DNA of 64,000 bases from Hymenobacter translucens (GCF_020685205.1 NZ_JAJERB010000008.1:186001-250000), one strand, 5' to 3'. Positions 1 through 8,773 are shown, counted from the first letter of the stretch. Translations and numbers: made by a program. The notes: a model not told the origin generated them from the sequence alone.

Positions 1-61
1 CGGGTAGAATCTCCGGGAATTTACCAGACCGGTCGGGCTTCCTGCAATGAGCTGCGGCGCC

Positions 62-1387
62 CTAGTCTGGCTTTAGCGGGGTCACCACCGGGCCTGCGGC
101 CGGGGCCGCCGTCAAGGGAGCTCCGTTGAGGGTCACGTTTGAGAATTTCACGCCCGGATACTTGTTGGGAAAGGCCGCCGTCTGCGCCGTCGCGTCCACG
201 TTTTTAAAGGTGAAGCTGGTAACCTGATCGGCCGGGTTGCCATTCAAAACCGCAAACTGCTTGCACTTCACCTTGACGTTGGCGATGGTGATGTTGCGGA
301 TGGTGCCAAAAGGCTTTTCCGTGCTTCCCGCCAGGTTGAAGAACTGCGTCCAGGGCGAGAGCGTGACGATTGTGCCGCAGCGGCCGGTTATGTTTTCAAC
401 CGTGATGTTCTCGTAGAGCTGGTAGGTGTCGGGGCGCATCTTGAGCAGCAGCAGCGGCCGGTCGTTGTCGACCCGGCAGTTGCGCACGGTGATGCGGTTG
501 GCGTGAATGCACTCACTGCCGCAGGTAACGGCCGCGTGCACTTCCCCAAAGGTGCAGTTCTCAATCAGCACGTCCTCCACCGGGCCGTTTTCCGGCAGCT
601 TGTGGGCGGTGGGTCCCTTCCCGCCCTTCATGACGATGCCATCGTCGTTGACGGAGATATAGCAGTTGCGGACGGTTACCTTCTGGCACGCGTCGATGTC
701 GACGGCATCGGTACTGGGCGCCTTGACCGGCCGGAACGGGGAGCGGATATCACAGCCCTCAATCAGCACCTTTTTGCATTGGTACAGGTGGGTGGTCCAG
801 AAGCCGGCATTGTGCAGCTTGACCCGGGCAATGGTCACGTCGCGGCAGCCCCAGATAAAGAGCAGCCGGGGCCGGTGCACTTCCAGGTTGGTCGACGACT
901 TGCCCAGCTTCTGCATGGAGTCGCGGTGGGCCCAGAAGCTTTTCCAGAATTGCAGGCCGTTGCCGTCAATGGTGCCCGGGCCCGTCACCCGAAAGCCGTT
1001 AACCTGGTAGGCATTCACGAGGGCCGCGTAATACGGCAGGCTCTGCCCTTCCATGCGCGAAGGCAGCAGCGGGTAGTGGGCAATGTTGTCGGAGCCTTTA
1101 AGCTTGGCCCCCTGCTGCAGGCGCAGCCGGGTGCGGGGCTTGAAAAACAGCGCCCCGCTCAGGAACACTCCCTTCGGAATCACGACCGTGCCCCCGCCCT
1201 CGGTGTGGGCTTTGTCGATGGTGCGCTGAATGGCGGCGGTGCTCAGCTCGGTGCTATCGGTACCAGCCCCGAAGTCGGTGATAACGTAGTCTTTGGCACC
1301 GGCGCCGGACGATGCCGGCTGGGGAGCTTTAAAGGGCAGGGCAAACGCACTGAGCGCCAGGGGCAGCAGGATAAGGAAGACTTTCAT
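62..1387 (-). CDS. Secreted glycoside hydrolase family 28 (polygalacturonase-like)
   Basis: A 441-residue right-handed beta-helix pectinase, expected to hydrolyse alpha-1,4-galacturonan or a related pectic chain outside the cytoplasm. Residues 1-16 form a signal peptide (MKVFLILLPLALSAF). An N-terminal pectate-lyase-like segment (YVITDFGAGTD) is followed by repeated N-C/N-I parallel-beta coils. The GH28 active-site set is visible: STDAVD near residue 225, NDDG near 247, a His near 284 and LKMRP near 315. These stand where NTD, DD, GHG and RIK occur in classical polygalacturonases, so the subfamily is atypical and exact specificity is unknown. I chose the ATG at 1387 because an upstream in-frame start would put nine residues before the signal peptide. 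The gene is divergent from the Crp-like regulator; the 125-bp gap must hold both promoters. Confidence 0.88.
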   Translation of the reverse strand: MKVFLILLPLALSAFALPFKAPQPASSGAGAKDYVITDFGAGTDSTELSTAAIQRTIDKAHTEGGGTVVIPKGVFLSGALFFKPRTRLRLQQGAKLKGSDNIAHYPLLPSRMEGQSLPYYAALVNAYQVNGFRVTGPGTIDGNGLQFWKSFWAHRDSMQKLGKSSTNLEVHRPRLLFIWGCRDVTIARVKLHNAGFWTTHLYQCKKVLIEGCDIRSPFRPVKAPSTDAVDIDACQKVTVRNCYISVNDDGIVMKGGKGPTAHKLPENGPVEDVLIENCTFGEVHAAVTCGSECIHANRITVRNCRVDNDRPLLLLKMRPDTYQLYENITVENITGRCGTIVTLSPWTQFFNLAGSTEKPFGTIRNITIANVKVKCKQFAVLNGNPADQVTSFTFKNVDATAQTAAFPNKYPGVKFSNVTLNGAPLTAAPAAGPVVTPLKPD

Positions 1388-1512
1388 CGGCGGGCAAAAG
1401 AATAGACAGCGCAAAGAAGCAGGATCCCGCGAAGTCTACTCTTCTGTACTGACCTGCCAGGAGCCGGCCCCGGCGGATTGCCCCTTGGGTATCCCTCTTC
1501 TACCTTAGCGGC

Positions 1513-2151
1513 GTGATCCAAAACCAGCCCCCGGACCCGGCCGGCCCGCTGCACCCGCTGCGCACCTACCTCCACCGCTTCGTACCCTCGCTGACGGACG
1601 CTGACTGGCAGCCGCTGGCCGAGGCTTTGCGCCCGCTGTCCCTGGCCCGGGGCGAGCATTTCGTGCGGGCCGGCGACTACCGCCCGGAGCTGGCCATGCT
1701 GCTCAGCGGCTGCTGCCGCCTGTACTACCTGCGCCCCGACGGGGAGGAGCGCACAACGTACTTTTTCTTTGAAAACCACCTGCTGGGAGACTATCCCGGC
1801 TGCCTGACCGGGCAGCGCAGCAGCCTGCATATTCAGGCGCTGACGGGTTCCGAGCTGGTAGTATTTGACTACGCGGTGCTGCGCCGGCTCTACCAGGAAC
1901 GGCCCATCTACGAGCAGTTTGGGCGCCTGCTGGCGGAATACCACCTGCTCGGCACCGATGCCCGCCTGGTAGAGCACCTGCTCCTCTCGCCGGAAGAGCG
2001 TTACCGGGCCCTGCTGGCCAGCGGCAAAACCAAGATTCTGGAGCGCATTCCCCAGCACCTGGTCGCCAACTATCTCGGCGTCACCCCGGTCTCGCTCAGC
2101 CGCATCCGGGCGCGCGTCGCGCGAAAACCAGCAGCCGGACCGCCGGAATGA
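1513..2151 (+). CDS. Crp/Fnr family transcriptional regulator
   Basis: A 212-residue regulator with an N-terminal cyclic-nucleotide-binding-type beta roll (about residues 20-130) and a C-terminal winged helix-turn-helix. The recognition region reads HLVANYLGVTPVSLSRIR near residues 180-198, typical of Bacteroidota Crp-like proteins. There is no cysteine cluster, so an Fnr-type iron-sulfur sensor is unlikely. The effector is unknown; many relatives lack cAMP-binding residues. The start is GTG. A TACCTTAG box at 1502-1509 lies only 3 bp upstream, so the transcript may be nearly leaderless. The gene is divergent from the pectinase, which it might regulate (inference from position only). Confidence 0.85.
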   Translation: MIQNQPPDPAGPLHPLRTYLHRFVPSLTDADWQPLAEALRPLSLARGEHFVRAGDYRPELAMLLSGCCRLYYLRPDGEERTTYFFFENHLLGDYPGCLTGQRSSLHIQALTGSELVVFDYAVLRRLYQERPIYEQFGRLLAEYHLLGTDARLVEHLLLSPEERYRALLASGKTKILERIPQHLVANYLGVTPVSLSRIRARVARKPAAGPPE

Positions 2152-2256
2152 GCGACCCGGCTCCGAAGCAGACCTATTTCTTAGCGTTTGTTATCGTGTT
2201 CGGGGGGCTGGCCGCCGGAAGTTTGGGTGTTCATTCTCACCTCCCCTTTTGCCTGC

Positions 2257-2649
2257 ATGAAAACCCTGCTGAAAACCGAAAAACTGGCCGAAGCGCTTTT
2301 CGCCCTCGTGGTGTTTGCCCATCTGCCGTATGCGTGGTGGGTGCTGCCCGCCACCTTTCTGCTCCCGGATCTGAGCATGCTTGGCTACCTGGCCGGGCCG
2401 CGCGTAGGCGCCTGGTGCTACAACCTTGCCCATCACCAGGCCACGGCCCTGGCGGCAGGGGCAGCCGGGTGGTGGCTTGGGCAGCCCCTGCTGCTGCTCG
2501 CGGGCACGGTGCTGCTGTTCCACAGTGCCTTTGACCGGCTCCTGGGATACGGCCTGAAGCATGAAACCGGCTTTCGCGATACGCACCTCGGACGCGTCGG
2601 ACCTGCCAACCAGGCATACGGTGGACGTACCGGGTCTGGTAGATTGTAG
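2257..2649 (+). CDS. DUF4260 family integral membrane protein
   Basis: A 130-residue hydrophobic protein with about three or four membrane segments. It carries the hallmarks of DUF4260: LLPDLSMLGYLAGPRVGA in the first half, an HxxA helix region, then FDRLLGYGLKHETGFRDTH near the end. The biochemical role of this family is unknown. I start at the ATG at 2257 (MKTLLKTEKLAEALF) because the 23 in-frame codons upstream do not resemble the family. The last 15 or so residues after the THLG motif look unrelated to the family core. It follows the Crp-like gene by about 105 bp on the same strand. Confidence 0.75.
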   Translation: MKTLLKTEKLAEALFALVVFAHLPYAWWVLPATFLLPDLSMLGYLAGPRVGAWCYNLAHHQATALAAGAAGWWLGQPLLLLAGTVLLFHSAFDRLLGYGLKHETGFRDTHLGRVGPANQAYGGRTGSGRL

Positions 2650-2716
2650 CGGTTCAGTGAAAGAAGGGTTTTAGTGCACCGTGGCGTGGCACCAGTTTGC
2701 GCCCTTATCTTGCTCC

Positions 2717-3217
2717 ATGACTTTTTCCATTACACCCCACATCGGTGCGGGGGCCTTCCGTTTCGGCATAAGCCGACCAGCCATCCGGGCGCAGGTGGTC
2801 GAGACGCCCCAGCAATTTCTTCAAGGTGGGGAGGATACCGATTACTACCCGTCACTGGGTCTGTTCGTCTACTACAACGACGCCGAGACGTGCGAGGCCT
2901 TGGAGTTCTTCCGTCCGGCCCGCGTGCTGCTGGGAGAAATCTCCTTGCTGTCCTTATCGAAAAAAAAGGCGCTGGCGCTCTTTGCCGCTGACCCGGCGTT
3001 GGAACAGGACAAGGCTGGCTATACTTGCTACCAGCAGGGCGTCGGGGCCTACTACGAGGTGAGCCAACGCGCCGAAAGCGTGATTGCTTTTTCGCCGGGT
3101 TATTATGACAAGAGCAAGGAAAAGTTACGGGAACTAGAGACGTTAGACGTAACGGAGATGTCAGTTGACGAGATAATGGCCTTTCTTGAAAAGGCTAACC
3201 CATCTAAGAGAAGCTGA
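2717..3217 (+). CDS. Hypothetical cytosolic protein, possibly an orphan immunity protein
   Basis: A 166-residue soluble protein without a signal peptide, starting MTFSITPHIGAGAFRFG. No catalytic motif is visible. It is acidic and rich in aromatics (DTDYYPSLGLFVYYND, GVGAYYEV, FSPGYYD), a make-up common in immunity proteins of polymorphic toxins. I do not recognise the family. It sits directly before a SUKH gene and another small gene on the same strand. Arrays of this kind typically hold immunity genes without their toxins. Function is inferred from context only. The ATG at 2717 was preferred to an upstream one at 2681 because the extra 12 residues look non-coding. Confidence 0.55.
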   Translation: MTFSITPHIGAGAFRFGISRPAIRAQVVETPQQFLQGGEDTDYYPSLGLFVYYNDAETCEALEFFRPARVLLGEISLLSLSKKKALALFAADPALEQDKAGYTCYQQGVGAYYEVSQRAESVIAFSPGYYDKSKEKLRELETLDVTEMSVDEIMAFLEKANPSKRS

Positions 3218-3237
3218 GCAGTAAATATGCGGCTTAC

Positions 3238-3258
3238 AGTTCAGCAAAACGGTCCAAA
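3238..3258 (+). repeat. Short intergenic repeat, copy 1
   Basis: A 21-bp segment beginning AGTTCA and containing AAACGGTC, just upstream of the SUKH gene. It matches the segment at 3791-3811 at 16 of 21 positions. Both copies lie between neighbouring small genes, where short homology could help cassette exchange. Confidence 0.35.
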
Positions 3259-3292
3259 CAGCCAAAGGAGTTTTTCTTTGGCAAAAGAATAA

Positions 3293-3775
3293 ATGATGGT
3301 GGTATTTGAAAAAACCTCATCCCCCGCCACGGAGGATGAGTTGGACGAGTTGGAACGCTACGCGCAATTGCCCTTTCCCAGCGCCTACCGGCAGCACCTG
3401 TTGCGCTACAACGGCGGTAGGTGCGCGCCCAACGGGTTTCACTTCGTTGAGCAAGGTCGGTGCACCTCTTCGCTGGTCGAGCGCTTCTTGCCCACACACA
3501 AAGAAAGTTGGGGCAGCCTTGGAGACTACATCGAGACGTTCAAAATCGATGAGAAACGGCTTCCTATCGCTCTCTTGCCCATTGCCCACGACCCGGGCGG
3601 CAACTTGATTTGCCTGGCTTGCGCAGGAGCAGACGTCGGCCATGTGTATTTCTGGGACCACGAATCCGAAGTAGATTACACCGTCGAGGCGGACAGCGCT
3701 CGGACGAACCTGTACCTCCTTGCCGAGAGTTTACCCGAGTTTTTGGCTTCCCTGGACGAGGAGCCAGTGGAGTAA
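3293..3775 (+). CDS. SMI1/KNR4 (SUKH) domain protein, probable immunity protein
   Basis: A 160-residue cytosolic protein matching the SUKH superfamily. It has an N-terminal helical motif ATEDELDELERYAQLPFP, then YRQHLLRYNGGR, and a later LPIAHDPGGNLICLA with GHVYFWDHE, which is the typical core. SUKH proteins are well established as immunity proteins that bind and neutralise nuclease and other toxin domains of contact-dependent or T6/T7/T9-delivered polymorphic toxins. No cognate toxin gene adjoins it, so it is probably an orphan. Two ATGs lie in tandem at 3293 and 3296; the choice matters little. Confidence 0.82.
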   Translation: MMVVFEKTSSPATEDELDELERYAQLPFPSAYRQHLLRYNGGRCAPNGFHFVEQGRCTSSLVERFLPTHKESWGSLGDYIETFKIDEKRLPIALLPIAHDPGGNLICLACAGADVGHVYFWDHESEVDYTVEADSARTNLYLLAESLPEFLASLDEEPVE

Positions 3776-3790
3776 CCACCCAAACTTACT

Positions 3791-3811
3791 AGTTCAATCA
3801 AACGGTCAGAA
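3791..3811 (+). repeat. Short intergenic repeat, copy 2
   Basis: The partner of the segment at 3238-3258, in the gap before the 94-residue gene. It shares AGTTCA and AAACGGTC at the same spacing. Confidence 0.35.
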
Positions 3812-3836
3812 AGCTAGGCGAAGATTGATATGCACG

Positions 3837-4121
3837 ATGAAAACACGGATTATGTATATCGAAAACAAAGAGAGCGGCGAAGCACATATTGGCCGGGTCT
3901 CGTTTTCACGGACGTTGCAGACCGTTTACTATCGAGATAAAACCTTGACCCGAGGTGGGAGCGAGAAAATCAAGGGTAACTTCTTTGACACGGCTACAGG
4001 GGAAGAATATTGGGTGTCCGGTCCCAAGAAGCGTGGCGGCGACGCGCACCCAGCAGAGCGTGTGACTGTCCTGATCGACGAGGATGTAAAAGAAGAGTAC
4101 TGGAGCACTATTCGCAAGTAG
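3837..4121 (+). CDS. Small conserved hypothetical protein
   Basis: A 94-residue soluble protein starting MKTRIMYIENKESG. Its body (AHIGRVSFSRTLQTVYYRD, then FDTATGEEYWVSGPKKRG) resembles a widespread small protein of unknown function that shares this FD-TGEEYW-SG-KK pattern and ends EYWSTIR. No catalytic motif or membrane segment is visible. It follows the SUKH gene by about 60 bp, and the intergenic sequence holds a second copy of a 21-bp motif also found before the SUKH gene. A strong hairpin follows it. Confidence 0.6.
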   Translation: MKTRIMYIENKESGEAHIGRVSFSRTLQTVYYRDKTLTRGGSEKIKGNFFDTATGEEYWVSGPKKRGGDAHPAERVTVLIDEDVKEEYWSTIRK

Positions 4122-4145
4122 GAATCGGCTCCCATGCCATTCAGC

Positions 4146-4175
4146 CAAACGCTCGTTTACGCAAACGAGCGTTTG
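4146..4175 (+). terminator. Perfect 13-bp-stem hairpin, terminator-like
   Basis: CAAACGCTCGTTT at 4146-4158 pairs perfectly with AAACGAGCGTTTG at 4163-4175 across a 4-nt loop. It begins 24 bp after the stop of the small gene ending at 4121. No T-run follows directly, so it could be a processing or attenuation hairpin or a protein-binding dyad instead of an intrinsic terminator. Confidence 0.5.
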
Positions 4176-4334
4176 CAGCCCCTCCTCTTTGTAATTCTAC
4201 GCTGGCACTGTGGCGGAACGGAAGCTAGCCTCCTACCAGGGCACCGGCATCTTTGCCCACTCAGTCGCCGTAGTGTGCGCGGGCAGGGACTCCTGCCAAA
4301 CGCCATGCTGTTGAACTTCTTAACCCGCGGAAAG

Positions 4335-5765
4335 ATGCCCCCTTCTCTACCTCGTTTTTTACGCGTGCTAAGTGCCGGACTGCTGGTAAGTGTGGGGCTG
4401 GCCAGGGTTCATCCGTTGCGGGCACAAGGCCCCGGCAACGCCTACACGCAAGTGTACGCCGGGGCTTACTACTCCTTTTCCCTGCGCAACGACGGCGCCC
4501 TGTATGCCTGGGGCCGCAACAACGCCGGACAATTGGGCCTGGGCACCATCAGCAATGCCCAGCCGCTGCCCGTGCCCCTGGCGGCCCCTGCGGGCAGGCA
4601 GTGGGCGCAGGTATCCGGCGGTCAGTCGCATACCCTGGCGGTGTGTACCGATGGGTCACTCCACAGCTGGGGTCTGAATTCCAGCGGCGAGCTGGGCAAC
4701 GGTACCACGCAAAGCCAGACCGCGCCGGCTCCAGTGCCGCTCCCGGCCGGGGCCGTCGCCCAGCAAGTGTCGGCGGGCCGCTCGCACTCACTGGCGCTGC
4801 TGGCCTCGGGCCAGGTGCTGAGCTGGGGCGCCGGTCAACAGGGACAACTCGGCACCGGCACCACCACGGGCCGCCAGACGCCCGGGGAGGTGCCAGGGCT
4901 ACCCGCCTGTACGCAGGTCGTGGCTGGCGTTGACTATTCCCTGGCCCTGGCCGCTGCCGACGGCGCTTTGTGGAGCTGGGGCCTGAACAACCAGGGCCAG
5001 CTGGGCGATGGCACCGTCACCGACCGCCGGGCGCCCGTCCGCATTGCGCCGCCCGCGGGGCTGCGCTGGACGCAGGCGGACGCCGGCCTGCAGCACGCGC
5101 TGGCACTGGCCTCCGATGGCTCGCTCTGGGCCTGGGGCAGCAACTCACTGAATCAGTTGGGTGACGGCACCAGCACCAGCCGCCTGGCCCCGGTGCGCAT
5201 TGCACCGCCCGCCGGTCACACCTGGACGGCCGTGGCCGCCGGCAACTACTTTTCCATGGCCTTGTGCTCGGACGGCGGACTCTACAGCTGGGGCGAAGGC
5301 GGCGTGCTGGGCAATGGGGCTGCGCAGGGCCGAAACACGCCCGGCCGCGTGGCCCCGCCCAGCGGCCAGACGTGGACGCAGGTGGCCACGGGGCAGTACC
5401 ACGCGCTGGCTCTTACCTCGGCCGGCCACGTGTACTCCACCGGCGACAACACGGCCGGTCAGCTCGGCAACGGCACCCAGGCCCACGCGCTGACGTTTGG
5501 GCGTCTGCTGGCGCTGCCCCTGCCCGTCCGCCCAGCGGCCGCAGTTCCAGCCCTAGTGTATCCAAATCCGGCAGTAGATCGGCTGTATTGGTCGGGCGCA
5601 CCAGCTCACGCCACCTTGCTGCTGCTGGACATGAGCGGGCGGGTGCTGCGGCAAGGTGCTGCAGCGGAACCGTTGCCGCTTGCCGGAGTTGCTGCCGGCC
5701 TGTACCTGGCCCAGTTGCGCTCGCCGGGTGCGCCTGCGCAAACGGTACGGGTAATGGTACACTGA
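4335..5765 (+). CDS. Secreted RCC1-repeat protein with T9SS sorting domain
   Basis: A 476-residue secreted protein. A signal peptide (about residues 1-32, MPPSLPRFLRVLSAG to RAQG) precedes seven RCC1 repeats. Each has the pattern of small and hydrophobic residues, DG-LYAWG, then N-GQLGLGT, and together they predict a complete seven-bladed propeller. The last 75 residues (VYPNPAVDRL, then MSGRVL and AAGLYLAQL) form a type A T9SS C-terminal domain, directing export across the outer membrane and surface attachment or release. RCC1 propellers bind proteins or ligands; no enzyme motif is visible. The ATG at 4335 is used because it opens the signal peptide; 4305 is a possible alternative. Confidence 0.85.
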   Translation: MPPSLPRFLRVLSAGLLVSVGLARVHPLRAQGPGNAYTQVYAGAYYSFSLRNDGALYAWGRNNAGQLGLGTISNAQPLPVPLAAPAGRQWAQVSGGQSHTLAVCTDGSLHSWGLNSSGELGNGTTQSQTAPAPVPLPAGAVAQQVSAGRSHSLALLASGQVLSWGAGQQGQLGTGTTTGRQTPGEVPGLPACTQVVAGVDYSLALAAADGALWSWGLNNQGQLGDGTVTDRRAPVRIAPPAGLRWTQADAGLQHALALASDGSLWAWGSNSLNQLGDGTSTSRLAPVRIAPPAGHTWTAVAAGNYFSMALCSDGGLYSWGEGGVLGNGAAQGRNTPGRVAPPSGQTWTQVATGQYHALALTSAGHVYSTGDNTAGQLGNGTQAHALTFGRLLALPLPVRPAAAVPALVYPNPAVDRLYWSGAPAHATLLLLDMSGRVLRQGAAAEPLPLAGVAAGLYLAQLRSPGAPAQTVRVMVH

Positions 5766-5953
5766 TGCTACTGCGCAAGCCAGGCCGACCCCGGAGCAGT
5801 GAGCTGGCTTTTTACTTACAGCACCCGGTCACCTTCGTAGCCTGGGGGCTTAGCTAAGCGGAGCAGAGCGGGAGGTGTGTTGAAAGCTAGTTTCGAAGTA
5901 ATGAAAGCGCTTAAGCGAAAGAAGAAGCGCTCCGGAAAGTTAGACGAGGGTTA
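5766..5953. other. Convergent intergenic region, no gene seen
   Basis: The 188 bp between the RCC1 gene and the broken gene that follows. It contains a small palindrome, CGCTTAAGCG, around 5908, but no convincing gene or terminator. Confidence 0.4.
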
Positions 5954-6691
5954 TCAGCGAGCTTGGTTGGGCTGCTCTTCGGTACCGGCCGCTTCGTACC
6001 ACTCGCCCTGGATAAAGTAGTGGGTACGATTGCCGAGTGCCATCACTGGCAGCATTCCGGTGAGCCGGCGCGTAACCACCCTTCCCGATTTTAGATTCAG
6101 GACCGTAAACCGGGCGGGAACCCGCTGGTATCCGGTGTAAAAGAAATGGCGGCTGGCGTCGAGCTTCAGCACCGCCTACGTGTCGGAACGGCGGTTATTC
6201 GCAGGGGTGCGGCCGGACCGACTTTCGTCGTGAACCGTGAGCTGGAGTCGGTAGGTCGCCGGGGTGGAGCCCAGCAGGCGCATCTGCACCCGGTACAACT
6301 CGTATTCGCCCGGGTCGCCACCGTGTAGGTTGCGCAGGTCGTACTCGCGAAAGGTTTCCGCTTGCAGGGCCTGGCAGAGTTTGCCTTGGGCCGCGCAGAC
6401 CACGAGCGTGTTGCGTATTCCCAGGTTGGAGCCGCCCCGGACGGCGTAGGTGAGCTGCAAAAACTGCTGGTTCCACACTCTAACCGTATCCAGTGCCCAG
6501 GATTCGGACACCTTTACGGTATCCGTTCCACACACCACCACGAGGGCTCGTGGGGTTATCTGCTCATACACCCGTATTGATACTGTCTTGCCTTTAAATG
6601 ACCGCAACCGATACGTCTGGGCATGCAGAGAAATGGAGCCCGCGATGAGCAGGAGCAGCAGGAGCCACTTTTTAAACGGGCAGCATTTCAT
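5954..6691 (-). pseudogene. Secreted protein gene interrupted by an in-frame TAG
   Basis: One 246-codon reading frame opens at 6691 with a signal peptide (MKCCPFKKWLLLLLLIAG to LHAQ). It is stopped by a single TAG at 6176-6178, and the same frame continues open for another 72 codons to 5954. The text on both sides of the stop reads as one protein (NNRRSDT, stop, AVLKLDASRHFFYTGYQ), so a Tyr, Gln, Glu, Lys, Ser, Leu or Trp codon was probably mutated. No good start serves the distal part; a GTG at 6172 is the only nearby candidate. I do not recognise the family. The truncated 171-residue N-terminal product could still be made and exported. Confidence 0.65.
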
Positions 6692-6762
6692 TTGTCCAAA
6701 TTACCGACAACTAGCGAGTGGAACGGTCCGAAAGGTAGACTGATTCGGCACCCGGCGACAAC

Positions 6763-8019
6763 TTACTTCACTTCGAATGCCCGCAGGGCTGCAACCGCGG
6801 CCTGCGTTTCTTTCAGCGTGTCGGTTTCCTTTTCTTCCTGGCCGACGGGCTCCTTGACCGCACCGCTGTAGAACGTGAGGATGTTCTGGCGGAGCGGGGC
6901 GCTGATGCCCTCAAACTTATCCTTGGCCAGGGTGCGTACCCACTCCCCGTAGGTTTCATCGGCCAGCTCGTACTCCCCGGCCCGGGTGGCGTAGCCGGTG
7001 TCGAAGTCGGTATTCGGCAGGCGGGCGGCGGTGGAACTTTGCCGGGCTTCGGCCAGTCCGCAGTACTGGCTTTGCACCGTGCGGAAGCTGGCCTTGAACA
7101 GCTCCTGGGCCTCACGGGTGGGCAGCTTAAAGGCAAACGGCCGGAGCGGACCGATCTTGGGCAGCACCCGCACCACGAGCGACAACAGCCGGGCACCCGT
7201 GCCGGGCTGTTTGTAGCTGGTGCCAAACTCCCGGCGGAACTCACGCCGGCTCTGCCGGTAGACAAACTCCCGCCGCCGCACCCGGGGACTCAGCTGGCGG
7301 ATCTGTTCCCGCTGCGACTCCCAGGCGGCCCGGGTGGCGGTGGGCACCAGCTGGCTTATCACGAACCGGTAGCTGCCGATGCTCAAATCCACGTTGGCAA
7401 TCACGCGCCCCAGCTTCAGGCCGTAGGTTTTCTCGAAGGCCCGCTCCAGCACGGGCTTGGCTACCTGGAAGCCGATGGCGCTGTGGTAGTCCTCGGAGCG
7501 GTAGCGCCCGGCGGCCACCTGCACCACGTCGAAGGCAAACTCCAGCTGGGAATGCTGCTTGGGAGCCTGGAGGTAGGTGATGACGGGTCCGAACTGCGCC
7601 TTTAGATCGGGATACACCGAGGCCACGGCCCGGTTGGTGCCTTCGAGGTGCCCGCTGATGTCGGCCGCGTAGTGGGCCAGGGCCCCGAGGGCAAAAGCAA
7701 AGTCGTTGCGGTCCCGGGCTTCGTCGAACAGGTTATGCACGAAGTCCCCGCTGCGGACGTAGTGGGTGAGGTTGGTGAACAGGGAGGACCCGAACGGGTA
7801 GTAGCCCATGTCCTGGATGATGGCCCCGCCGTAGGCATAGGACTTGGCTTCCCGCAGCTGCTCGTCGGTGGCGCCCGGGTAGCGGCGCTGCAGCAGCGGC
7901 ACCAGGCACTTCTTCCAGGCCGAGTCGATGGTGGCCTGGTGGGTCAGCACGGAGTAGCCGGAGGCGGAAAAAGGCGCCAGCAGCAAAAGGGCAACGGACC
8001 GGATAACCCATTTCAGCAT
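6763..8019 (-). CDS. Secreted zinc-dependent phospholipase C-like protein
   Basis: A 418-residue protein with a signal peptide (about residues 1-21, MLKWVIRSVALLLLAPFSAS). An all-helical domain follows with the metal ligands of the zinc-dependent phospholipase C / S1-P1 nuclease fold: H27 (LTH), D70 (IIQD), H86, H95 (FVHN), then H116, D120 and H124 in ALAHYAADISGH. This predicts a trinuclear zinc site and phosphodiester hydrolysis in the periplasm or outside. The C-terminal half (about residues 200-418) is long for the family, charged and unassigned. The gene stands alone, with its start about 178 bp from the RHS immunity gene. Confidence 0.78.
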   Translation of the reverse strand: MLKWVIRSVALLLLAPFSASGYSVLTHQATIDSAWKKCLVPLLQRRYPGATDEQLREAKSYAYGGAIIQDMGYYPFGSSLFTNLTHYVRSGDFVHNLFDEARDRNDFAFALGALAHYAADISGHLEGTNRAVASVYPDLKAQFGPVITYLQAPKQHSQLEFAFDVVQVAAGRYRSEDYHSAIGFQVAKPVLERAFEKTYGLKLGRVIANVDLSIGSYRFVISQLVPTATRAAWESQREQIRQLSPRVRRREFVYRQSRREFRREFGTSYKQPGTGARLLSLVVRVLPKIGPLRPFAFKLPTREAQELFKASFRTVQSQYCGLAEARQSSTAARLPNTDFDTGYATRAGEYELADETYGEWVRTLAKDKFEGISAPLRQNILTFYSGAVKEPVGQEEKETDTLKETQAAVAALRAFEVK

Positions 8020-8197
8020 GGAACGAAGGATCGGCCGGCTCAGCAGGGGCGTTAAGCCCGACAGACCTTCGGGTTACGCGAAAGCTCGACAGGAGTTGTT
8101 GTTGAGGTAATGCTTTTAGAAATTATTTGCACTTCAATTAAGGAAAACAATGATTGAAAAATAACCTATTTAAGGCAAATTAATTTTACAAACATCA
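8020..8197. other. Intergenic region
   Basis: A 178-bp gap holding the promoter region of the phospholipase-like gene. From about 8100 it becomes AT-rich, marking the start of the low-GC block that contains the RHS immunity gene and toxin tip. No gene is visible. Confidence 0.4.
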
Positions 8198-8773
8198 TCA
8201 CATCTTTACACCGACATCAACTATTTTGCCATCTTTATCTATCACATACTTTTTAGTTTTTCTTACAACTTTTGATTTTTTATTTTTGGCATTTATATTA
8301 AAATATTCATAATTAATAATTATTTCATTATATTTATTAATATTCCCAAAAAAATGCAATTCATCGTCATGATTCCCTTGTATTGAAATCCAAGAAACTA
8401 ATGCCCCATTTTTTTTGTATACAACTAAAATAAGCTCATGTTTTTCTTTTACAATATCAATAGGCTCATATGAACACCTGTAGATCACACCAACAAAGCC
8501 ACGCTTTACCATAAATTTTCCTATAGCTTCGTAGCTGTAATCTTTATGAATTGGCCAAGTATTTTTGTCTACACCGAAATACAACCACTCATTCGCGGAC
8601 AAGCTTCTCGCTGTCTCATTGAAAGCAGCACTTTTACTTACATCAGAAGAAACGAGTGGAATATCAAGATAGCCAAGCGCACTAATAAATTTCGAGAATT
8701 GCTCACTATCTGTTTGACAAACAGCTGAACCGCTTGCAAACACAAGATAAATAATAAATAGAAAATTTTTCAT
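8198..8773 (-). CDS. Candidate immunity protein for the RHS papain-like toxin
   Basis: A 191-residue protein with a signal peptide (MKNFLFIIYLVFASGSAVCQ), so probably periplasmic; the Cys at the signal-peptide end could be lipidated, although the lipobox is poor. Codon use is strongly AT-rich (runs of Asn, Lys and Ile) compared with most of the window. Its ATG overlaps the TGA of the RHS toxin gene by 4 bp (8770-8773), the standard toxin-immunity arrangement. No family was recognised. Role as a neutraliser of the protease tip is inferred from the overlap, from shared low GC and from its export, which matches a toxin acting in the envelope. Confidence 0.65.
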   Translation of the reverse strand: MKNFLFIIYLVFASGSAVCQTDSEQFSKFISALGYLDIPLVSSDVSKSAAFNETARSLSANEWLYFGVDKNTWPIHKDYSYEAIGKFMVKRGFVGVIYRCSYEPIDIVKEKHELILVVYKKNGALVSWISIQGNHDDELHFFGNINKYNEIIINYEYFNINAKNKKSKVVRKTKKYVIDKDGKIVDVGVKM

